Part shown: positions 8,157 through 18,732 of the stretch, piece after piece
Numbering within the stretch: position 1 is the stretch's first letter
Layout: the number at the start of each line of letters is the position of its first letter
NCBI GenBank assembly: GCA_003222055.1
Contig: QHUT01000055.1
Span: 1-64,000, forward strand
DNA length: 64,000 nt
Source: Gemmatimonadota bacterium
GTDB taxonomy: Bacteria > Gemmatimonadota > Gemmatimonadetes > Gemmatimonadales > GWC2-71-9
Direction: 5' to 3'
Notes under the pieces: generated by a model
Told to the model about the DNA's origin: nothing
Databases searched by the model: none
What the model saw: the letters and a program-made list of their open reading frames with translations, nothing else
Position numbers and translations under genes: made by a program

Positions 8157-9842
8157 TCACAGTTCGCCCCGCTTGATCAGTTCCGTGATATGCTCACTGG
8201 TCCGGAGCGACAGCGCGAGAATCGTCCACGTCGGGTTCTTGTCCGCCTGCGACACGAACGGCGCGCCGTCGGTCACGAACAGGTTCTTGCACTCGTGCGC
8301 CTGGCACCAGCGGTTCGTCACCGACGTTTTGGGGTCGTCGCCCATGCGCGCGCCACCCAGCTCGTGAATGATGACGCCGCCCGCCGCGATGCCGTATCCG
8401 CGCTCGGGCCCCGGCATCGGGGAGAACACCTCGCCGCCCATGTCGGCGATGAGCGCTCGAAACGTCTCCTGCATGTGCTTCACCTGCTTGTACTCGTGGT
8501 CCGACCACTTCCAGTGAAAGCGCAACACCGGAATGCCCCAGCGGTCCACCGTGCGCGAGTCGATCTCGCAGTAGGTGTCGTCGTTGGGAATCATCTCCCC
8601 GCGGCCCGAGAACCCGACGGTGGCGCCGTAGTAGCGACGGTAGTCGTCCTTGAGCTGTTTGCCGTAGCCGCCACCCGCCGGATAGCGTTGCATCCCGCCC
8701 ATGAAGCCGTAGCTCGGAACGTGCGTCCCGCCCCACACCTCGATATGGTACCCGCGCGGGAAGTCGAGCTTCTGGTCCTCGAGCCACCATGGCATGTACA
8801 GGTGCATCCCGCCTACGCCGTCGTGGTTGTGCGGGACGTGGTCCATCATCTTGGGGATGAACCCCGCGACGTCCGTCCCGGTGGTATCGGTGATGTACTT
8901 GCCCACCGTGCCGCTGCCGTTCGCCAGGCCGTTCGGGAACGCCGGCGACTTCGAGTTGAGGAGCAGGCGGGCGGTCTCGAGCGCGCTCGCGGCGAGCACC
9001 ACGACCTTGGCGCGGACATGCTGGTCTGCGCCGGTGGTCTTGTCGACGTAGGCCACCCCCGAGGCGCGGCCGGCCTTGTCAACCGTCACCTCGCGGGCCA
9101 TCGCGTTGGTGACGAGCGTGAGCCGGCCGGTGGTGAGAGCGGGGCCGATCAGCACGTTGGTGGAGGTGAAGTTCGCGTTGACGCGGCAGCCGCGATTGCA
9201 CTGGCCGCAGTAGTGGCACGGCGCCCGGCCGTTGAGCGGTCGCGTCAGGATCGAGAGCCGAGACGGAATGCAAGTGATGTGGAGCCGGTCCGCCGCCTGC
9301 TTGACCAGCAGCTCGTGGCAGCGCGGGCGCGGCGGCGGCTGGAACACGCCGTCCGGCTCGTTGGGAAGGTTCTCCTTGCTGCCGAAGACGCCGATCAGGC
9401 GGTCGATTTTATCGTAAAACGGCGCGACATCTTCGTACGAGATGGGCCAGTCGTCGCCCAGGCCGTCCCTGCTCTTGCGCTTGAAGTCGTACGGGCCGAA
9501 GCGCAGCGAAATCCGGCCCCAGTGGTTGGTGCGGCCCCCGACCATGCGGGCGCGCCACCAGTTGAACTCGGTTCCCGACGCGCGCGTGTAGGGCTCGCCC
9601 TCGATCTCCCAGCCGCCGATGCAGGCGTCGAATTCGCCGAATGGATGGTCCTTGGTCGAGCGGCCGCGGCGCGGCGACTCGTACGGCCAGGTGAGCATGG
9701 CCGAGTCCTTGAGGTTGTCCCACGGCACGCCCGCCTCGAGGACGATCACGTCGGCGCCCGCGCGGGTGAGGGCGTGGGCCGCCATGCCCCCGCCGGCGCC
9801 CGAGCCGACGATGCACACGTCGTAGGTCTTGCCCTGGCTCAC
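8157..9842 (-). CDS. GMC-family flavoprotein oxidoreductase (probable glucoside 3-dehydrogenase catalytic subunit)
   Basis: 561-residue FAD enzyme. The dinucleotide motif YDVCIVGSGAGGGMAA is at the N-terminus, with GGRTNHWGRIS, a C-x2-C-x3-C stretch (CHYCGQCNRGC), and the C-terminal HELGGARMGDDP and GAPFVSQADKNPTWTI typical of the gluconate/glucoside dehydrogenase branch. Start is GTG at 9842, 7-8 nt after GAGGGG. No signal peptide is apparent, so export may rely on the Tat signal of its subunit-3 partner encoded next. It would oxidise the 3-OH of glycosides and pass electrons to a cytochrome or quinone. Substrate is inferred from the adjacent 3-keto-disaccharide hydrolase. Confidence 0.9.
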   Translation of the reverse strand: MSQGKTYDVCIVGSGAGGGMAAHALTRAGADVIVLEAGVPWDNLKDSAMLTWPYESPRRGRSTKDHPFGEFDACIGGWEIEGEPYTRASGTEFNWWRARMVGGRTNHWGRISLRFGPYDFKRKSRDGLGDDWPISYEDVAPFYDKIDRLIGVFGSKENLPNEPDGVFQPPPRPRCHELLVKQAADRLHITCIPSRLSILTRPLNGRAPCHYCGQCNRGCRVNANFTSTNVLIGPALTTGRLTLVTNAMAREVTVDKAGRASGVAYVDKTTGADQHVRAKVVVLAASALETARLLLNSKSPAFPNGLANGSGTVGKYITDTTGTDVAGFIPKMMDHVPHNHDGVGGMHLYMPWWLEDQKLDFPRGYHIEVWGGTHVPSYGFMGGMQRYPAGGGYGKQLKDDYRRYYGATVGFSGRGEMIPNDDTYCEIDSRTVDRWGIPVLRFHWKWSDHEYKQVKHMQETFRALIADMGGEVFSPMPGPERGYGIAAGGVIIHELGGARMGDDPKTSVTNRWCQAHECKNLFVTDGAPFVSQADKNPTWTILALSLRTSEHITELIKRGEL

Positions 9843-9855
9843 GGTCGTCGTCCCC

Positions 9856-10715
<860 letters not shown>

Positions 10716-10716
<1 letters not shown>

Positions 10717-11549
10717 CAGAACTCCAACCGCTTCAGGTAGTCACAGCTCGCCTTGATGGACGCGAACGAGTCCGCCGGCTGGTCGTGCTCCACGAAGAAG
10801 TGCTTGATCCCCGCCTGCTGCTGCTTGGCGAAGATGCGCTTCCAGTCGATCGTGCCGGCCCCCACGTCGGCCATCTTGTTGTCGGGCGGTCCCATCGAGT
10901 CCTTCACGTGGACCAGCGGGAACCGGCCGGGCCAGCGCGCGAAGTACGCCAACGGGTCCTGGCCCCCTTTGGTGATCCAGTACAAGTCCATCTCCATCTG
11001 TACCAGCTTGGGATCCGTCTCGGCGAGCAGCACGTCGTAGGGCAGCTTTCCTTCCACCGGGGCGAACTCGAAGTCGTGGTTGTGGTAGGCGAACTGCAGC
11101 CCCGCCGCGCGAGCCTGTTCCGCCGCCTGGTTGAAATGGGCGGCGATCTTCTTGTAGCCGTCGACCCCCGTGCGCTGCTCCACGGGGATCCAGGGGACCA
11201 CGACGTACTGGTGACCGATCACGTGCGCCGCCTCGAGCGCTTCGTGCCAGGCGTCGGGCCCGCCCGCCGAGATGTGCGCCGACGGCGCGGTGAGGGCGTT
11301 GCGGTCGAGCATGGCGCGCACCTCCGCGGGCGTCTTCTTGAAGTAGCCCGCGAACTCGACCTCCTTGTACCCGCTCGCGGCCACCCGCGCGATCGTGCCT
11401 TCGACGTCCTTCTCCATCTCATGACGCACGGTGTAGAGCTGCAGGCCGACGCGCTCGATATGCGCGCGCGCCAGGCGCGGCAGACGGGGCAGCCCGGCCG
11501 CCACGGCCGCGCCGCCGAGTACCTGGAGAAAACTGCGGCGATCGCTCAC
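10716..11549 (-). CDS. sugar phosphate isomerase/epimerase family protein, Tat-exported
   Basis: 277-residue TIM barrel of the xylose-isomerase-like superfamily. The start is GTG at 11549, preceded by GAGGAG. The N-terminus VSDRRSFLQVLGGAAVAAGLP is a clear twin-arginine signal (RRSFLQ). Barrel motifs include VGLQLYTVRHEM, YHNHDFEF, MEMDLYWITKGG, VHVKDSMG and FVEHDQ, supplying the usual Glu/Asp/His metal ligands. It heads the minus-strand operon that runs to 816. Related barrels act on 3-keto-glycosides as lyases or epimerases; here that is inferred from the GMC and DUF1080 neighbours. Confidence 0.88.
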
Positions 11550-11632
11550 GGTCAGGGCTCCTCGGGGTGGGGGAGGGAACAAGATCCACGCGCGCCGGCC
11601 CTCCCGCCAGGAGGCCCCGCGGGCACGGGGCG

Positions 11633-11682
11633 TTGACAGGGGCCGCCGCTGATGTATGTTTATGCATCTTCCTGCATAAACA
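11633..11682 (+). promoter_or_regulatory. argG promoter with overlapping palindromic operator (ARG-box-like)
   Basis: A -35 TTGACA (11633-11638) and a -10 TATGTT (11655-11660) are separated by 16 nt. A perfect inverted repeat with 10-nt arms TGTTTATGCA and TGCATAAACA and a 6-nt spacer TCTTCC (11657-11682) overlaps the -10 and the likely start point. The half-site TTATGCAT resembles the ARG box bound by ArgR of Actinobacteria. A repressor here would block argGH when arginine is plentiful. No argR is in the window. Confidence 0.75.
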
Positions 11683-11697
11683 GTGAGGCGGGTACCT

Positions 11698-12930
11698 ATG
11701 GGGCCGTTGGTCGTCCTCGCTTACTCGGGCGGACTCGACACCTCGGCGATCGTGCCGTGGCTGCGCGAGAAATACGGCGCGCGCGTGCTGTGTTTCGCGG
11801 CGGACGTGGGACAGGGCGCGGGGGAGCTCGGCGGCCTGGTGGACAAGGCCAAGCGGTCCGGCGCCGTCGATTGCGTCGTCGAGGACCTGCGCGAGGAATT
11901 CGTGCGCGACTTCGTGTTCCCCACGCTGCGCGCCGGCGCCGTCTACGCCCGCACCTACCTGCTCGGCACCGGCATGGCCCGCCCCGTCATGGCGGCGCAT
12001 CAGGTGGCGCTCGCCCAGCGCGCCGGTGCGCGGGCGGTGGCGCACGGCTGTACGGGCAAGGGCAACGATCAGGTGCGCTTCGAGCTCACCTACGCGGCGC
12101 TCGCACCGGAGCTGCAAGTGATCGCGCCGTGGCGCGAATGGGAGTTTCAGGGCCGGGAGGACTTGATCGCGTACGTGAAGGCGAAAGGCATTCCGGTGCA
12201 GGCCACACTCGAAAAGCCGTATTCTACCGACCGCAACTTGTGGCACTGCTCCCATGAAGGCGGCATCCTGGAAGACCCCTCCAAACAACCCCCCGAGCAC
12301 ATCTTCGTCATGACACGCGACCCGCTCGAGGCGCCGGAGTTGCCCGCGGTCGTCGAAATCGGGTTCGAGGAGGGGACGCCGGTCACCGTGGACCGCGTGC
12401 CGCTTGGTCCCGTCGAGCTGCTCGAGACGCTCAACGCGGTTGCCGGGGAGCACGGCGTCGGCCGCGCGGACGTGGTCGAGGACCGTCTGGTCGGCATGAA
12501 GTCCCGTGGCGTGTACGAGACACCGGGCGGGACCCTGCTGCACGCCGCGCACCGCGAGCTCGAGCAGCTGGTGCTCGATCGCCGGACGCTGCGCCTCAAG
12601 GACGAGCTGGCGCTGCGCTACGCCGACCTGGTGTACGACGGGCGTTGGTGGACCCCGGAGCGGGAGGCGCTCGACGCCGCCGTCCTGAGCACCCAGAAGC
12701 GCGTGACCGGTACGGTGCGGCTCAAACTGTACAAGGGCGGCCTCGCGGTGGCCGGGCGCGAGAGCCCGTACGCGCTGTATCAGCCGTCGTACGCCACGTT
12801 CGGCAAGGACAACGTGTACGACCAGCACCACGCCGAGGGATTCATCCACCTGTACGGCCTCTCGCTGCGGATCGGTGCGGGCCTCGACGCGGCACGTCAG
12901 CAGCGCGAAGTCGGCGCGGCGGCGGACTGA
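11698..12930 (+). CDS. argG: argininosuccinate synthase
   Basis: 410-residue enzyme joining citrulline and aspartate with ATP to argininosuccinate in arginine synthesis. The N-type ATP pyrophosphatase P-loop AYSGGLDTS is at residues 8-16, followed by GTGMARPVMA, AHGCTGKGNDQVRFE, and the tail motif YGLSLRI. The start at 11698 is chosen because GAGGCGGG lies at proper SD distance; GTG at 11683 would place the SD inside the gene. The stop overlaps argH by one base, so the two are coupled. A palindromic operator covers the promoter. Confidence 0.97.
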   Translation: MGPLVVLAYSGGLDTSAIVPWLREKYGARVLCFAADVGQGAGELGGLVDKAKRSGAVDCVVEDLREEFVRDFVFPTLRAGAVYARTYLLGTGMARPVMAAHQVALAQRAGARAVAHGCTGKGNDQVRFELTYAALAPELQVIAPWREWEFQGREDLIAYVKAKGIPVQATLEKPYSTDRNLWHCSHEGGILEDPSKQPPEHIFVMTRDPLEAPELPAVVEIGFEEGTPVTVDRVPLGPVELLETLNAVAGEHGVGRADVVEDRLVGMKSRGVYETPGGTLLHAAHRELEQLVLDRRTLRLKDELALRYADLVYDGRWWTPEREALDAAVLSTQKRVTGTVRLKLYKGGLAVAGRESPYALYQPSYATFGKDNVYDQHHAEGFIHLYGLSLRIGAGLDAARQQREVGAAAD

Positions 12931-14357
12931 TGGCCGCCCGGCCGACGGAGCCCGCGCCGCCGCCTCCTGCCGCCCCGCATCAGATGTGGGGCGGTCGTTT
13001 CAGCGTCGGTCCCAGTGAAGCGCTCGACGCGCTCAACCGCAGTCTTCCCGTCGATCACCGTCTCTGGCCCCAGGACGTCACGGCGAGCAAGGCCTGGGTG
13101 CATGCGCTGGGCCGCGTCGGCGTCGTGACCCCCATCGAGGAGACGCAGCTGCTCGAAGGTCTCGACCGCGTCGCCGAGCGGCTGGCCGATGGCGCGGCCG
13201 TCGGCGCGGCGGACGAAGACGTCCACACCCTCGTCGAGCGGCTGCTGTACGCCGAAGTCGGCGCGGTGGCGGGCAAGCTCCACACCGGCCGCTCGCGCAA
13301 CGACCAGGTGGCGACCGACCTGCGGCTCTGGACCCTCCAGGCGATCGACCAGGTCGACGGCGACATCGCCGCACTCGGGCGCACGCTCGTCGCGCGGGCG
13401 CAGGACGGCGTCGACGCCCTCCTCCCCGGTTACACGCACGGCCAGCGCGCCCAGCCGGTGCGCTGGGCGTACGTGCTGCTGGCGCACGCCTGGCCGCTGG
13501 TGCGCGATCGCCAGCGCCTCGCGGATGCGCGCCGCCGCGTGGCCGAGCTGCCGCTCGGCTCGGGGGCGCTCGCCGGCTCGGGATTTCCCGTGGACCGCGT
13601 GCTCTTGAAAGAAGCGCTGGGGTTCCGCGCCGTCTGTGCCAACGCGCTCGACGCCACCGGGGACCGCGACTTCGTCGCCGAAGTGCTGTTCGCGCTGTCG
13701 CTCGTGGGCACGCACCTGTCGCGCCTCGCCGCCGAGCTGGTGCTGTACTCGAGCGCCGAGTTCGGTTTCGTGCGGCTGTCGGATGATTTCAGCACCGGCT
13801 CGAGCCTGCTGCCGCAAAAACGCAACCCGGACGTGCTCGAGCTGGCGAGGGCCAAGTCGGGCCGCGTGCTGGGTGATCTGGTGGCCCTGCTCACGACGCT
13901 CAAGGGCCTGCCGGCCGGCTACAGCAAGGATCTGCAGGAGGACAAGCCTCTGCTGTTCGACGCGTTCGATACGCTCGGCCTGGTCCTGCCCGCCGTGTCC
14001 GGGGCGGTCGCGGCGCTCACGGTGGATGCGGAGCGCATGCACGCCGCGCTCGACGCCTCGCTGCGCGCCACCGACCTGGCCGACCTGCTCGTCGAGTCGG
14101 GCGTTCCGTTCCGGGAGAGCCACGGCCTGGTGGGCCGGCTGGTGCGCGAGGCGGAGCGCTCCGGTGTGCCGCTCGACCACGTGCCGATCGCCGCGGCGGC
14201 AGCCCTCCACCCGGCGTTGGGTGCGGCGCTGGCCCAGCTGGGCACGTGGGAAGATTCGATCGAAGGGCGCGCAACGCCGGGCGGCGCCTCTCGGGCCTCA
14301 GTGGACGAGCAGCTTGCGGCGCTACAACTTGCGTTCGCCGCGACGGGAAGCACTTAA
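12930..14357 (+). CDS. argH: argininosuccinate lyase
   Basis: 475-residue fumarase/aspartase-superfamily enzyme, splitting argininosuccinate to arginine and fumarate. MWGGRFSVGPSEALDALNRSL is the classical N-terminal motif; HTGRSRNDQVATDLRLW, PGYTHGQRAQPVRWA and the signature GSSLLPQKRNPDVLELARAK with the catalytic Ser loop follow. The start ATG overlaps the argG TGA. An extra Pro-rich stretch of about 15 residues precedes the conserved start. A hairpin terminator with a T-run follows 42 nt after the stop. Confidence 0.97.
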   Translation: MAARPTEPAPPPPAAPHQMWGGRFSVGPSEALDALNRSLPVDHRLWPQDVTASKAWVHALGRVGVVTPIEETQLLEGLDRVAERLADGAAVGAADEDVHTLVERLLYAEVGAVAGKLHTGRSRNDQVATDLRLWTLQAIDQVDGDIAALGRTLVARAQDGVDALLPGYTHGQRAQPVRWAYVLLAHAWPLVRDRQRLADARRRVAELPLGSGALAGSGFPVDRVLLKEALGFRAVCANALDATGDRDFVAEVLFALSLVGTHLSRLAAELVLYSSAEFGFVRLSDDFSTGSSLLPQKRNPDVLELARAKSGRVLGDLVALLTTLKGLPAGYSKDLQEDKPLLFDAFDTLGLVLPAVSGAVAALTVDAERMHAALDASLRATDLADLLVESGVPFRESHGLVGRLVREAERSGVPLDHVPIAAAAALHPALGAALAQLGTWEDSIEGRATPGGASRASVDEQLAALQLAFAATGST

Positions 14358-14399
14358 CCCAAGGTCTTGCCGAGCGTTAGCCGGTTGTGTAGCATACGA

Positions 14400-14437
14400 G
14401 GCCGTCTCGCTCGTTCCGGGCGGACGGCCACTTTTTT
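14400..14437 (+). terminator. intrinsic terminator after argGH
   Basis: A stem of GGCCGTC (14400-14406) and GACGGCC (14423-14429), extendable inward by CGC/GCG, is followed after two bases by TTTTTT (14432-14437). It lies between the argH stop and the HNH gene start at 14453. Confidence 0.8.
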
Positions 14438-14452
14438 CCCCCGGGGAGATCC

Positions 14453-15001
14453 GTGCGCTGCCTGGCGCTCAACGCGTCATTCGAGCCGCTCACCATGGTG
14501 CCCGTGCGGCGGGCCCTGCGGCTCGTAATCGACCGCAAAGCGGAGATCGTCGAAGCAGACGGCTCCGTCATGCGGAGCGAGCGCCTGGCCATCCCGCGGC
14601 CCGCTGTGATTCGCCTGGTCAAGTTCGTGCACGTGCCGCGCCGCTTCCGCCGCCAGGTCACCAACACGTTTCTGTTTGCCCGCGACAACTACCGCTGCCA
14701 GTTCTGCGGGCGCAGCCAGCCGGAGCTGCGCCACCGCGAGTGCCTGACGCGGGATCACCTGGTCCCGCTGTCGCGCGGCGGCACCAACGCGTGGACCAAC
14801 GTGCTGACCGCGTGCAGCTCCTGCAACACCCGCAAGGGCAATCTCCTGCCGGAAGAGGCCGGAATGCATCCGCTGCGGCCGCCGGTGGAGCCGCACTTCG
14901 TGCACCTCGCCTGGGCGGTCCGCCGCCTCACGTCGATCCAGTCCAAGTATATCCGGCTGTTCTACGGCGGCGAGGTCCTCGCGGCGCTCGAGGCGCTCTG
15001 A
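14453..15001 (+). CDS. HNH endonuclease family protein
   Basis: 182 residues. A zinc-ribbon HNH fold is clear: CQFCG, then LTRDHLVPLSRGGTNAWTNVLTACSSCNTRKGN, giving the two CxxC pairs and the DH...N...H-type metal centre. The N-terminal region (LALNASFEPLTMVPVRRALRLVI) is typical of a widespread chromosomal HNH family often found alone rather than in restriction or phage units. GTG start preceded by GGGGAG. Its 3' end overlaps the convergent DUF4390-like gene by 40 nt. The DNA target is unknown. Confidence 0.88.
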   Translation: MRCLALNASFEPLTMVPVRRALRLVIDRKAEIVEADGSVMRSERLAIPRPAVIRLVKFVHVPRRFRRQVTNTFLFARDNYRCQFCGRSQPELRHRECLTRDHLVPLSRGGTNAWTNVLTACSSCNTRKGNLLPEEAGMHPLRPPVEPHFVHLAWAVRRLTSIQSKYIRLFYGGEVLAALEAL

Positions 15002-15609
15002 GTTAGTGTTTCCGACCGCGCCTCGAGCGTGAGGTGCGGCAGGCCCGCGATCCGGACCAGCAGCCGCTGCGCGCCGCGTGCCAGCGCCCCCCCTACATCG
15101 CCGCCGCCCGACACGGCCGGGCTCACGTCGCCCTTGAGCCAGCGCGTCAACTGCTCCAGATCGGTGTCGTTCAGGGTGGTCACTTCGAGGTGGCATACGA
15201 AGTAGAAGTTCCCCGAGCCGTTAGGCTTCAGCGTCACGCGGTAGGGAATCTCAATCGCGCGCTCGAGATCGTCTGCAGTGCCGTATCGGGCGACGCGCCG
15301 GCTCTCGCTCCGGATCAGGACGAAGTCATCGGCGAGCGGGTCGTGGCGCGCTACGGCGTCCCACGGGAAATCCGTCACGAACTGATCGAACCATCCCGAG
15401 CGCGAGCGCCACAGCTCCAGGCGGTAGTGCAGCCGCAGCGGGAACCCGGAGCGCATCAGGCCGACGAACTTGCCGTCGGCGAGCAGGGCGGTGGCCTGGA
15501 CGCGCGGGACCCCGCTCTGGAGGATGACCGTCAACGCGGGCGACTGCGCGCCCGCCGGGGTGACGGCCGCGACACCGAGCAGGGCGAGGACCGCCAGGCC
15601 CGACCTCAC
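14962..15609 (-). CDS. DUF4390-like exported protein
   Basis: 215 residues with a signal peptide (MRSGLAVLALLGVAAVTPAGAQ). The body is beta-rich and starts with a GFPLRLHYRLELWRSRSGWFD pattern that resembles DUF4390 proteins. I base this on the pattern and on context, as DUF4390 genes commonly lie beside NtrY/NtrX-type two-component genes, as here. GTG start 1 nt after the stop of the upstream barrel gene. The last 40 nt overlap the end of the HNH gene on the other strand. Function unknown. Confidence 0.65.
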   Translation of the reverse strand: MRSGLAVLALLGVAAVTPAGAQSPALTVILQSGVPRVQATALLADGKFVGLMRSGFPLRLHYRLELWRSRSGWFDQFVTDFPWDAVARHDPLADDFVLIRSESRRVARYGTADDLERAIEIPYRVTLKPNGSGNFYFVCHLEVTTLNDTDLEQLTRWLKGDVSPAVSGGGDVGGALARGAQRLLVRIAGLPHLTLEARSETLTQSASSAARTSPP

Positions 15610-15610
15610 C

Positions 15611-17356
15611 TCAGAAGCGGTGGTCGAGTCGCAGCGTAAATCGCAGCGGCTCGCCGGCGGTCACCGCCTTGGCCACGTACAATCCCAATCCGCCCCAATC
15701 GACGCCGAGGCCCAGGTCGGCCAGCCAGCTTCCGAGCGTCGGCAGCCGGTCGGCGGGCAGCCGGCCCGGCCCGCCGCCGACGAGCCATGCCTGCCCGGCG
15801 TCTCCCAGCACCACGAGATCGGGCCCTTGCAGCGTGAACAGCGACTTCACCGCTTCGTCCTCGGGCGTCGACGAGCCGTACGACCAATGCAGGGAGATGT
15901 GACCGCGGTATTCGGCCTGCGCCAGGATCACCCGGTCGCATGCCGCCACCAGCGTGCCGGCGAACGCCGGGTCGACGATGTCGCGATTGCACGCGCTGTG
16001 TCGGAAGCCGTATCCGGCCAGCGGGTCGGGCCCGCCCATGGAGAGCCGCTGTTGCAGGGGGAGTGCATCCCCCCCGACCCATCCCCCCGCGAGCAGCCGG
16101 AGGTTGACGCGCCCCGACGGGCTCACGCGCATGTAACGACGGAAGTCCAGGAACAGGCGGCTGAAAGCGTAGGTGCCGTCTGTGGCGATCGGGCTCCGCA
16201 CGGCGGCGGGGACGCCCGCCTGCGGCGCGACGTCCCGGGAGTGGGAGTGCTCGAGCCGGGCGCGCAGCCACCACCCGGCCGTGGGGTCCGCGCGGTCGTT
16301 GCGGGTATCGAAGCTCACATTGCCGCTGAGTGCCGTGTAGTGCCCATCGTCGATCGGCGGGTTGGGACGCCACGCCTGGTCGTTCCGGAACACGGTCCAG
16401 GGGTCGCGCGCCCCGACGCTCGTCTGCCAGTCGTGCCGGAGCTCGAGCTCCAGCTGCAGCGCCCGCTCGGGCTGCACGAACACGCGGCCGGCCACGCCCT
16501 TGCTGAGGTAGTAATCGCGATAATCGCGCTGGAACAGAAACGCCGACCACCCCACTTCGCCGTTGCGCAGTCCCCAATCTTCCACCGGGACCACGGTGTC
16601 GAACGCGCGGAACTGGACGCCGTAGGCCGGCACCTCGCCGGAGCGCAGCTCGGCGCGAAAGATGTAGCCCAGATCGCTGCGCTTGTCGGTGAATTGCCCG
16701 GCGGTGCGGAATACGCCCAGCGCATCCACTCGCAGCCGCAGGTTGCGGTGCAGCTTCCAGTCGAACAGCGGCCCGAACACCACGGGCAGTCCCTCCACCC
16801 GGTTGAACGTGCCGCCCGTGGCCAGCGTGAGCGATGAGCGCGAGTCCTGCGTGCCCCAGGACTTTTCCACGCCGAGGTTGCGGAACCAGCGCCGCAGGTC
16901 GGGGGGGACGAGGGCGATCTCGTCGCCTTTGGCGCGGAAGGCGAGGGGCTCCTGGTAGACGCGCACCTCGCCCGACACCGCGGCTCCGGCGGCGCGGGCC
17001 ACCGTGCCGCCGACCACGATGAGGTCGCCCGCGATCACCGCGCCCGGCTCGAGCACGGCGTCGCCATTGATCACGAGCAGCGTGCCTTCGACCCGGCCGC
17101 CCAGGGTCACCGGTCCGCTCCGCACCGCGACGTCGCCGCGCCAGGCGTTGCCGGCCGGGAGCCACGAGCGCCCCACCAGCCGGGTGGTCGTCGCGGCGTT
17201 GTAGCGGTGGACCACTTCTTCGGCCACCGCGCGCGGCAGCTCCGGCGGCTGAACGATGGCGCTCGCGCTTTCCGGCTGGATCACGATGGCCGTGTCTTGC
17301 GCCGCGGCGACCGCGCAGCCGAGCAGGCACAGGGCGCCGAGCGCCACGCTGCGCAC
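15611..17356 (-). CDS. outer-membrane beta-barrel protein with N-terminal polymer-like beta domain
   Basis: 581 residues. A signal peptide (GALCLLGCAVAAAQ) is followed by a Gly/Val-rich right-handed beta stretch (VTLGGRVEGTLLVINGDAVL, then GDLIVVGGTVARAAGAAVSGEV) like bactofilin/polymer-forming repeats. From about residue 160 alternating strands build an Omp85/BamA-like barrel with a conserved turn NDRADPTAGWWLRARLEHS and the C-terminal signature LRFTLRLDHRF. GTG start 2 nt after the stop of the NtrC-type regulator. It could export or insert a partner, possibly the DUF4390 protein encoded next. Function unproven. Confidence 0.75.
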   Translation of the reverse strand: MRSVALGALCLLGCAVAAAQDTAIVIQPESASAIVQPPELPRAVAEEVVHRYNAATTTRLVGRSWLPAGNAWRGDVAVRSGPVTLGGRVEGTLLVINGDAVLEPGAVIAGDLIVVGGTVARAAGAAVSGEVRVYQEPLAFRAKGDEIALVPPDLRRWFRNLGVEKSWGTQDSRSSLTLATGGTFNRVEGLPVVFGPLFDWKLHRNLRLRVDALGVFRTAGQFTDKRSDLGYIFRAELRSGEVPAYGVQFRAFDTVVPVEDWGLRNGEVGWSAFLFQRDYRDYYLSKGVAGRVFVQPERALQLELELRHDWQTSVGARDPWTVFRNDQAWRPNPPIDDGHYTALSGNVSFDTRNDRADPTAGWWLRARLEHSHSRDVAPQAGVPAAVRSPIATDGTYAFSRLFLDFRRYMRVSPSGRVNLRLLAGGWVGGDALPLQQRLSMGGPDPLAGYGFRHSACNRDIVDPAFAGTLVAACDRVILAQAEYRGHISLHWSYGSSTPEDEAVKSLFTLQGPDLVVLGDAGQAWLVGGGPGRLPADRLPTLGSWLADLGLGVDWGGLGLYVAKAVTAGEPLRFTLRLDHRF

Positions 17357-17358
17357 GG

Positions 17359-18732
17359 TCAGCCCGCCCCGGTACGGGGCGGCTCGAGGCCGAGCCGGCG
17401 CATACGGCGATACAGGTTGGCGCGGTCGGTGGCGAGGCGGCGCGCCGCCTCCGCCACATTGCCACGGGCGGCCGATAGCGCCCGCGCGATGAGCGTGCGC
17501 TCGAACCCGTCGAGCGCCTCCGACAGCGCCACGTCGCTCCAAGCCTCGGACGTCGCGGCCGGCGCGCCGTCTTGCGGCACGACCCGCGCCACGTCGTCGG
17601 CGGTCACCGTATCGCCGGTCGCCAGAATCGCGAGCCGCTCCACGATGTTCGCCAGCTCGCGCACGTTCCCGGGCCAGGCATAGGCGGCGAGCAGTTGGAC
17701 GGCGCCCGCGTCGAAGCGCACGGGCCGGCCGAGGCGCGCCACCTGCCGGGTCGCAAAATGCTGCACCAGTGGCGCGACGTCGTCCGCCCGCTCGCGCAAC
17801 GGGGGGATGCGGATCGGGAGCACGTTGAGGCGGAACAGCAGGTCCTCGCGGAACTGCCCCTGTTGCGACGCCTTCCCCAGGTCCTTGTTGGTCGCGGCGA
17901 TTACGCGCACGTCCACCATGATCGGTTTCTCGCCGCCCAGCCGCTCGATGACGCCGCTCTCCAGTACGCGCAACAGCTTCGCCTGCGCCTCGAGTCCCAG
18001 ATCGCCCACTTCGTCGAGAAACAGCGTCCCTCCGTCCGCCAGCTCGAAGCGCCCGACCCGCCGCTCCGTCGCGCCGGTGAACGCGCCGCGCTCGTGCCCG
18101 AACATCTCCGACTCTACCAGGTCCTTCGGAATCGCGGCGCTGTTGACGCACACGAACGGCCGGCCCGCTCGTGTGCTTTGGCGGTGGATCGCCGAGGCCA
18201 CGAGCTCCTTGCCCGTGCCCGACTCGCCCGTGATCAGCACGCGCACCTCGGTGGGTGCGACCCGCGCGATCAGGTCCCGCAGGTCCTGCATCGCGCCGCT
18301 CACGCCCACCAGGGGATCCGCGTGCCCCAGCGCCTCGTGCAGCCGGCGGTTCTCGGCCCGCGTGCGCGACAGCTCCAGGGCGGCGCGCAGCGTGGTCAGC
18401 ACCCCCTCGGGCGTGAGCGGCTTTTCCAGGAACTGAAACGCGCCGAGCTTGGTCGCGCGCACCGCGTCGGTGAGGCTCGCCTTGCCGCTCATCATCACGA
18501 CCGGCACGTCGGGCGCGAGGCGCTTCAGCTGCTCGAGCGTGGCCAGCCCGTCCGGCCCGCCGGGCATCATGAGGTCCAGCAGCACGGCGTCGGGCGCGGC
18601 GCGCTCGACCGCGGCGAGCGCGGCGCCGCCGTTCGCGGCCTCCGCCGTCTCGAATCCCTCGGACTCGAGCAGCGCCCCTACCATCTTGCGGATGTTGGTC
18701 TCGTCGTCGACCAGCAGGATGCGCGGGCTCAT
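17359..18732 (-). CDS. sigma54-dependent response regulator (NtrC/NtrX type)
   Basis: 457 residues: receiver domain (1-120) with phospho-acceptor D53 and acidic pair VDDE at 8-11; AAA+ domain with Walker A GESGTGKE (169-176), the sigma54-contact loop GAFTGA (216-221), and Walker [12 protein letters not shown]; then a Fis-type HTH ending [19 protein letters not shown]. It activates transcription from sigma54 promoters when phosphorylated by the kinase encoded just upstream, with which it overlaps by ATGA. The immediate downstream barrel and DUF4390 genes suggest envelope-related output. Confidence 0.95.
   Translation of the reverse strand: MSPRILLVDDETNIRKMVGALLESEGFETAEAANGGAALAAVERAAPDAVLLDLMMPGGPDGLATLEQLKRLAPDVPVVMMSGKASLTDAVRATKLGAFQFLEKPLTPEGVLTTLRAALELSRTRAENRRLHEALGHADPLVGVSGAMQDLRDLIARVAPTEVRVLITGESGTGKELVASAIHRQSTRAGRPFVCVNSAAIPKDLVESEMFGHERGAFTGATERRVGRFELADGGTLFLDEVGDLGLEAQAKLLRVLESGVIERLGGEKPIMVDVRVIAATNKDLGKASQQGQFREDLLFRLNVLPIRIPPLRERADDVAPLVQHFATRQVARLGRPVRFDAGAVQLLAAYAWPGNVRELANIVERLAILATGDTVTADDVARVVPQDGAPAATSEAWSDVALSEALDGFERTLIARALSAARGNVAEAARRLATDRANLYRRMRRLGLEPPRTGAG

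Noticed and set aside
11419-12849. Minus-strand frame of about 476 codons over argG
   Set aside because: Antisense shadow of a clear argG; no recognisable motif.
14358-14452. tRNA in the gap between argH and the HNH gene
   Set aside because: The stem with T-run is a terminator; no cloverleaf or CCA end.
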